Below, piece after piece: positions 51,416 to 55,395 of a stretch of DNA of 55,395 bases. The notes beneath the pieces are model-generated. The model saw only the letters and a list, made by a program, of their open reading frames with translations. It was not told the DNA's origin and did not search any database. The DNA is from Microbacteriaceae bacterium PS02068. Lineage in GTDB: Bacteria; Actinomycetota; Actinomycetes; Actinomycetales; Microbacteriaceae. How positions within the stretch are numbered: position 1 is the stretch's first letter; each line of letters begins with the position of its first letter. The DNA lies in the NCBI GenBank assembly GCA_029959325.1, contig JASCPF010000016.1, positions 1-55,395 of the forward strand, read 5' to 3'. The position numbers and the translations under genes are program-made.

Positions 51416-52095
51416 CAGGCGACGCGCTCGTTGTCGGCAATCATCTCGAATCGAATCGCCTCGTCGACCTGTCCCGGACTGAGTTCGTACAAGTCGGCGA
51501 GATCCTCGCGCGAGGTGCCGGCGCGATAGGCCTCGGCCAGCGCATCGGTGCGCACGTTTCTTACGGCTGGCTGGCCGAAGGAGCGTGTCGGGTCCATCGA
51601 CACCGCCGGGGTCCGCAGGCTCGGACGGAGTACCGACACAACACCCCCTTCGTATCGAGCGGTCTCGTTGAAGCGCGCCATCGCCGGGGTGAGAAGCGTC
51701 TGGCCGTTCCGCACGACGACGAACTGAAGCGGGGCGTCCACGCCGACCTCTTCTTGCACGGCCCGGACGAGCTCTCGCCCCTCGATCTCGATGAACGGCC
51801 GCGCGTGCGCGAGAGGGTATCGGCCGAATTCTTCACGGAGGCGAACAATCGCCGGTCGAAGCCTCTGCACGGGCACGTGCTTGCTCCGAAACTCCGCGAG
51901 CAGCCGCGCTTCGACCATCTCGCCCCAGGTCGCGATGTCTTGCCCGAGGGGTGCTTCGCGAAGAACTGGCTCGTAAAAGCGACCTGCGCGGTCGTAGCCC
52001 TCAAACCACCGGCGCGCCGTTCCAGAGTGCAAGCCGACAAGACGATCGACATCGGCGTAGGAGTAGATCGCCCGATCCAACAGAGAGCTCGGCAT
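51415..52095 (-). CDS. VapB45-like antitoxin (MerR-like and DUF433 domains)
   Basis: 226 residues from ATG 52095. The frame is open to 52137, but that start falls inside the upstream inverted repeat and the conserved part begins at MPSSLLDRAIYSYADVDRLVGLHSGTARRWFEGYDR, a MerR-like helix-turn-helix. A middle domain (residues 45-150) has no clear family. The C-terminal DUF433 repeat is VSMDPTRSFGQPAVRNVRTDALAEAYRAGTSREDLADLYELSPGQVDEAIRFE. Such proteins neutralise a PIN toxin and repress their own operon. The palindrome GTCAATG-atgg-CATTGAC directly upstream is a candidate operator. At 226 residues it is longer than typical DUF433 antitoxins. Confidence 0.75.
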   Translation of the reverse strand: MPSSLLDRAIYSYADVDRLVGLHSGTARRWFEGYDRAGRFYEPVLREAPLGQDIATWGEMVEARLLAEFRSKHVPVQRLRPAIVRLREEFGRYPLAHARPFIEIEGRELVRAVQEEVGVDAPLQFVVVRNGQTLLTPAMARFNETARYEGGVVSVLRPSLRTPAVSMDPTRSFGQPAVRNVRTDALAEAYRAGTSREDLADLYELSPGQVDEAIRFEMIADNERVA

Positions 52096-52098
52096 GCC

Positions 52099-52116
52099 GT
52101 CAATGATGGCATTGAC
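52099..52116. promoter_or_regulatory. Candidate toxin-antitoxin operator
   Basis: GTCAATG (52099-52105), ATGG, CATTGAC (52110-52116), a perfect 7-bp dyad 3 nt upstream of the antitoxin ATG. Confidence 0.5.
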
Positions 52117-52174
52117 GGGCGACACCGGCGGCATCAACCCGCGGTCCGACTCTCGGCCACAGCGGAACCATTAG

Positions 52175-52247
52175 ACGCGACGGCGGGAGTCGAACCCGCA
52201 ACGCACCTGGGTATGAGCCAGTGCCCGGGACCGCCCGGATCGCCGCG
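52175..52247 (-). tRNA. Degenerate tRNA-Met(CAT)-like sequence
   Basis: On the minus strand the acceptor stem CGCGGCG / CGTCGCG (one G-T pair), a complete T arm (GCGGG-TTCGACT-CCCGC) and an anticodon loop CTCATAC with CAT anticodon fit a tRNA. The D arm is poor (CCGG-GCGGTC-CCGG, no A14 or clear G18-G19) and the anticodon stem has only four good pairs with a bulge. No CCA is encoded. It may be a tRNA pseudogene or remnant of an integration site rather than a working tRNA. It lies between the antitoxin and the CAP-domain gene. Confidence 0.4.
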
Positions 52248-52353
52248 ATGTGAGGTCGACACTAGGCGACGTGTGCGACACCGCCGAGCGGGATGACCTT
52301 TTCTTGCGCTCTGCGACGCTGTGTGACGGCGGGGGATGCCCCGGGCCTGCGAA

Positions 52354-53589
52354 TCAGCCGAACTGCTGCGTCCAATAGGCGCCGACCTGGCATGCGCCCA
52401 TACGCGTGAACCCCGGTCGCAGGATGTTCTCCCGATGTCCTTCGGAATTCATCCATGCGGTGAAGACGGACTGCGCCGACGAGAAGCCCCAGGCGATGTT
52501 CTCGCCCCGCCAGCCGCTCGTCGCGCCGTGCTCGAACCTGCCGGTGTCGGACATCCACTGCGACTGAGCGCACGACGTTCCCGCGAGCGACGAGCTGGAA
52601 CCGAGCGAGCCCAGCCCCGCTGCGGCGCGAGCCTGGTTGACCAGCCCGAGCAGTTCGCCCGTGCGATCGATCCCCGACCCGCTGACCGCAGCGCCGCCGC
52701 CCGACGCGCCGCCGCCCGACGAGCCGCCTCCGCCAGACGACCCGCCTCGGCTGGAACCTCCCGACGAGCCTCCGCTCGATGCGGAACGGCGACTCGCCTC
52801 GGCAGCGGCTCGTGCGGCCTCGGCGACGCGTGCTGCCTCGGCCTGCTGCCACGCAGCCTCTTCGGCCTGCATGGCGGTGACGCCGTCACGCAGAGCCTGC
52901 ATAGTCTGCGGCACGCCCGCTCCGAAGACGTCTTCGACGGCGACGAGCTGATCCTTCGTCGACGAGACCGTCTGCAGCGCCGTCGGTGCGTGCGGGTTGG
53001 CCGCCGCCGCGGCATCCGCCGTCGTCGTGGCCCACGTGGCGATGCGCGCTCGCCAGGCGGCGGCATAGTCGTCCGCTGTCTGCTCGAGCGAATCGGCGCG
53101 CTCGGTGACATCAGCCAGGCGTGCATCACGGTCGGCGAGCTCGGCGCGGAGCCCGACGATGACGGGGGCCTCGGGTGCGGCGGGCCGTGCATTCGGGTCG
53201 GGAAGGGCGATCGCGGGAGTCGTGTCGTGTGTCGTGAGCGCGACCGTCGTCGCGACGTTGCCCGTACCCGAGAGAGCGGCTGCGGCCTGCTCGAGGGTCG
53301 TGAGCTCGGCATCCGCGCCCACGGCGAGTTCTGTCTTCCACGGCTCGGCTGTCGCGAGCGCCGCGTTCAGGCGGGCGCCCGCGGCCGTGGCCCGGTCGTT
53401 CTGAGCCGCCAGCGCGACGTCGCTCGCCTCGACTTGGGCGGTGAGATCCGCGGTCTGCTGATCGAGCACGGCGAGCGCGTCGGCGTGGGCCGCGGAGGCG
53501 TTTCCGTAGGCGGTGCCGATGATGAGGGCAGCCGCGGCAAGCGCCGCGGCGCCGACGACAGCGAATGACATGCGTGAGCGCGAGGTCAT
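52354..53589 (-). CDS. Secreted CAP/SCP-domain protein with long helical N-terminal region
   Basis: 411 residues from ATG 53589, with GAAGGA about 9 nt upstream. The signal or anchor helix is residues 8-30. Residues 35-265 are Ala-rich and helical with a coiled-coil-like portion. A Ser/Gly linker spans about 268-305. Residues 310-411 are the CAP domain: LLGLVNQARAAAGLGSL, MSDTGRFEHGATSGWRGENIAWG (His354, Glu363) and EGHRENILRPGFTRMGACQ (His385, Glu387), the four residues of the usual cavity. Bacterial CAP proteins are often cell-wall associated and of unknown activity. The YccF gene follows on the same strand 38 bp upstream. Confidence 0.88.
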   Translation of the reverse strand: MTSRSRMSFAVVGAAALAAAALIIGTAYGNASAAHADALAVLDQQTADLTAQVEASDVALAAQNDRATAAGARLNAALATAEPWKTELAVGADAELTTLEQAAAALSGTGNVATTVALTTHDTTPAIALPDPNARPAAPEAPVIVGLRAELADRDARLADVTERADSLEQTADDYAAAWRARIATWATTTADAAAAANPHAPTALQTVSSTKDQLVAVEDVFGAGVPQTMQALRDGVTAMQAEEAAWQQAEAARVAEAARAAAEASRRSASSGGSSGGSSRGGSSGGGGSSGGGASGGGAAVSGSGIDRTGELLGLVNQARAAAGLGSLGSSSSLAGTSCAQSQWMSDTGRFEHGATSGWRGENIAWGFSSAQSVFTAWMNSEGHRENILRPGFTRMGACQVGAYWTQQFG

Positions 53590-53627
53590 AGGACCACGTC
53601 CTTCTATCCCGGGGGGAGGATCTTTCG

Positions 53628-54026
53628 CTACAGCGTACGGTCGAATGCTCCCTCGCGGGTAGAGACGATGTCTTTTCCGAGCGGCATGAGCGAGATCGGA
53701 ATCATCTTGAAGTCGGCGATCGCCATCGGGATGCCGATGATCGTGAGGCACAGCGCGATGCCGCTGGTCAGGTGGGCGAGGGCCAGCCACCAGCCCGCGA
53801 AGATCACCCAGATGACGTTGCCGATGAAGGATGCCACGCCGGCGGTCGGCTTCGCGACGATCGTGCGCCCGAACGGCCAGATGACATACCCGGCGGTGCG
53901 GAACGACGCGATCGCCCACGGGATCGTGATGATCGGGATGCACAGCACGATGCCCGCCAGCACGTAGCCGACGAACAGCCAGAACCCCGCGAAGATGACC
54001 CAGATGATGTTCAACAGCGTGCGCAT
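53628..54026 (-). CDS. yccF: YccF family membrane protein
   Basis: 132 residues with two repeated halves, each with two helices: LLNIIWVIFAGFWLFVGYVLAGIVLCIPIITIPWAIASFRTAGYVIWPFG and FIGNVIWVIFAGWWLALAHLTSGIALCLTIIGIPMAIADFKMIPISLMPLGK. The duplicated N-x-I-W-V-I-F-A-G-x-W and the I-P-x-A-I-A/x-F-K motifs are diagnostic of the DUF307/YccF domain. It is found across bacteria and its function is not established. It lies between the CAP-domain gene and a small membrane protein and may be independently transcribed. Confidence 0.93.
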   Translation of the reverse strand: MRTLLNIIWVIFAGFWLFVGYVLAGIVLCIPIITIPWAIASFRTAGYVIWPFGRTIVAKPTAGVASFIGNVIWVIFAGWWLALAHLTSGIALCLTIIGIPMAIADFKMIPISLMPLGKDIVSTREGAFDRTL

Positions 54027-54047
54027 GCCCCTATTGTCGCGCGCGGC

Positions 54048-54401
54048 TCACTGGGAACGCGCCGCGACCGCACGCTGTGCCCGGCGCAGCAGGCCGACGA
54101 GGCCGGTGACCAGCAGGATGCCGCCGACCACCAGCGCGCTGTAGCCGATGGCGGATGCCACGGTCAGCGAGCGGATCCACCCGACGACGTCGTCGACGCG
54201 TCCCTCGCCCGAGGCGAGCCAGAGCCCCGCGGTGGCCACGGCGGCGAAGACGAGGCCCCAGACGATCCCCGCCCAGCGCGTCCGGGGGAGGAGTGCTGCG
54301 GGTGCCGCAGCAGTCGCAGGCGTGGAGGCCGCGTCGCCCGCGCGATCGTCGCTCGCCGCGAAAGCGTCGGGCAGGTCTCGGGTCTCGAGCTCGTCGGTCA
54401 T
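54048..54401 (-). CDS. Small membrane protein of unknown function
   Basis: 117 residues from ATG 54401, overlapping the stop of the upstream gene by 4 nt (ATGA), so they are co-translated. A disordered N-terminus rich in Ala and Asp (residues 1-38) precedes two helices: WAGIVWGLVFAAVATAGLWLAS and SAIGYSALVVGGILLVTGLVGLLR. The pattern resembles the small partner proteins found after PspC-type envelope-stress proteins in Actinobacteria. The identification is only by context. Confidence 0.65.
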   Translation of the reverse strand: MTDELETRDLPDAFAASDDRAGDAASTPATAAAPAALLPRTRWAGIVWGLVFAAVATAGLWLASGEGRVDDVVGWIRSLTVASAIGYSALVVGGILLVTGLVGLLRRAQRAVAARSQ

Positions 54402-55395
54402 CGGGTCACCTCGGTCGTGGAGTACTGCTGGATGGAGATGTAGCCGGATCGCTGATCGATCACGAGCTTCTGTATCGTCGCGGTCTCACCCTCGGGCACC
54501 TGTCCGACAAGGGTGCCTTGCAGACGTACGCGCCCGTCGTCGGTCGTGTGCGTCGTGACGCCCTCCGCCTCGCTGAGCGCGGTGTACTCACCGTCAGAGG
54601 ACTGAAAACCCGCGACCCATGCCGGCGCAGTGATGTCGAAGACGACAGTGACACCAGGGTCGATCGACACGAACGTGCCCCCGGTCTCCTTCTCGATGTG
54701 GATCGGGCGCGTGGACGTGCCCGTCGGCACCGGACGCAGCGACACGTAGACGTCGCCCCACGGTTGCACGAAAGGGGCGTCTGCCGACCATTCGGGTCCG
54801 GCGGCATCGTTCGAGATGCCGTAGCTGCCCAGATGCAGAGCCGCCATGGCGGGGGCTGCGGTCGCGGCCACGCCGCCCACGAGGAGGAGCATCGTGACGA
54901 ACGCCAGGAAGCCGCTGCGGCGGCGCGCGAGACCCGCGACGGCCATGCCGACCGCGCCCACGAGTGCGGCGACGAACAGGCCGCGCGCACCCGCGAGCGA
55001 CCCCGCGCCGGTGAGCCCGACGAGGGCCCCGGCCACGACGGCGACCCCGACGACGGTCGCGACGAAGGCGAAGGGCGTGCGCGGGCTCGTGGCTCGGCGC
55101 AGGCGTCGACGTTCTGCGGCCTCGGCCGAGAAGGCAGCCGCCTGGGCCTGGCGCTCGGCGCGGGCCTGATCGCGCGCAGCGCGCGTGGCATCCTGCTGCT
55201 GCCGCCGCCACGCGTCGTCCTGCTCTTTCCAGGCGGCGTGCTGCGCGCGCCAGGCCGCGTACTCGTCTTCCGGAGCATTCGCGGCGGGCGCTGCGGGTTC
55301 TGCGGGTTCGGCTGGTGGGGTGAGCTCTGGGGAGGGGGCGGCTGCCCCGGCGGCCCGATACGCGCCCCGGGCCAACCCCCCACCCTCCGCCCCCC
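54398..55395 (-). CDS. C-terminal part of a membrane protein, possibly PspC-type (5' end outside window)
   Basis: The frame is open to the right edge (at least 332 codons). A TTG at 55375 is not a convincing start because the Pro/Ala-rich segment (SPELTPPAEPAEPAAPAANAPEDE) looks like an internal linker. A basic helix of about 60 residues (WRRQQQDATRAARDQARAERQAQAAAF) follows, then four membrane helices (FAFVATVVGVAVVAGALVGL to AFVTMLLLVGGVAATAAPAMA) and a C-terminal beta domain of about 130 residues (VYVSLRPVPTGTSTRPIHIEKETGGTFVSIDPGVTVVFDITAPAWVAGF). This resembles the C-terminal LiaF/DUF4097-like region of PspC-type proteins, but the PspC domain itself is not in the window. Confidence 0.6.
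   Translation of the reverse strand, partial: GAEGGGLARGAYRAAGAAAPSPELTPPAEPAEPAAPAANAPEDEYAAWRAQHAAWKEQDDAWRRQQQDATRAARDQARAERQAQAAAFSAEAAERRRLRRATSPRTPFAFVATVVGVAVVAGALVGLTGAGSLAGARGLFVAALVGAVGMAVAGLARRRSGFLAFVTMLLLVGGVAATAAPAMAALHLGSYGISNDAAGPEWSADAPFVQPWGDVYVSLRPVPTGTSTRPIHIEKETGGTFVSIDPGVTVVFDITAPAWVAGFQSSDGEYTALSEAEGVTTHTTDDGRVRLQGTLVGQVPEGETATIQKLVIDQRSGYISIQQYSTTEVTR

Overview
The window is a high-GC chromosomal segment of an actinobacterium, most likely Microbacterium or a close relative in Microbacteriaceae. The evidence is the strong GC-ending codon bias on both strands, GTG and TTG starts, CIRCE-controlled groES without groEL beside it, the acpS-alr-tsaE-tsaB-rimI-tsaD run, the guaB/guaB3/guaA neighbourhood, many apparently leaderless genes with a TANNNT box 6-7 nt before the start codon, and very frequent use of GGATGCC/GGCATCC. 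No plasmid or phage backbone is visible.

Region 1 (1-14796) is an exopolysaccharide cluster. It holds the initiating polyprenyl glycosylphosphotransferase (13312-14796), a Wzx-type flippase, a Wzy/O-antigen-ligase-like polymerase, two divergently transcribed Wzz-like chain-length proteins, four glycosyltransferases (GT92-like, two GT2, one GT4), a hexapeptide acyltransferase, a VanZ-like protein and two secreted surface proteins (a PIG-L deacetylase cut by the window edge, and a DUF4082/beta-helix protein). It looks less GC-rich than the rest and has fewer GGATGCC words, which suggests an accessory island.

Region 2 (15154-25131) is housekeeping: glmS (UDP-GlcNAc precursor), acpS, alr, the t6A genes tsaE/tsaB/tsaD with rimI, a small membrane protein, a membrane alpha/beta-hydrolase and a SAM methyltransferase. 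A MITE-like insertion with a 14-bp direct repeat separates alr from tsaE. Region 3 (25156-32324) has groES under two CIRCE operators, rarD, and a complete HAAT/branched-chain-amino-acid-type ABC transporter: a substrate-binding protein facing livH-livM-livG-livF, with livH carrying an extra secreted beta-sandwich domain.

Region 4 (32498-40204) is a guanine-nucleotide neighbourhood (guaB, guaB3, guaA) interrupted by a DUF559 nuclease-like gene, a TMEM175-like channel, SURF1 and a DUF3817 protein. Three copies of a nested palindromic repeat lie here, two of them bracketing the DUF559 gene. Region 5 (40219-55395) is mixed: Bax1-I protein, glycerophosphodiesterase, ABC exporter pair, a large secreted subtilase, a lipoprotein, a hydrolase-fold protein lacking its nucleophile, small membrane proteins, an Arr rifamycin ADP-ribosyltransferase with a 14-bp dyad upstream, a secreted protein of unknown family, a VapBC45-like toxin-antitoxin pair beside a degenerate tRNA-like sequence, a CAP-domain protein, YccF, and the 3' part of a membrane protein running off the right edge.

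The strongest leads are the alr/tsaE insertion, the nested palindrome family around the DUF559 gene, the repeat-derived SURF1 N-terminus, the LivH fusion, the leaderless promoter grammar and the GGATGCC word. I found no certain new defence or biosynthetic system. All family calls come from reading the translated sequence, not from database searches.
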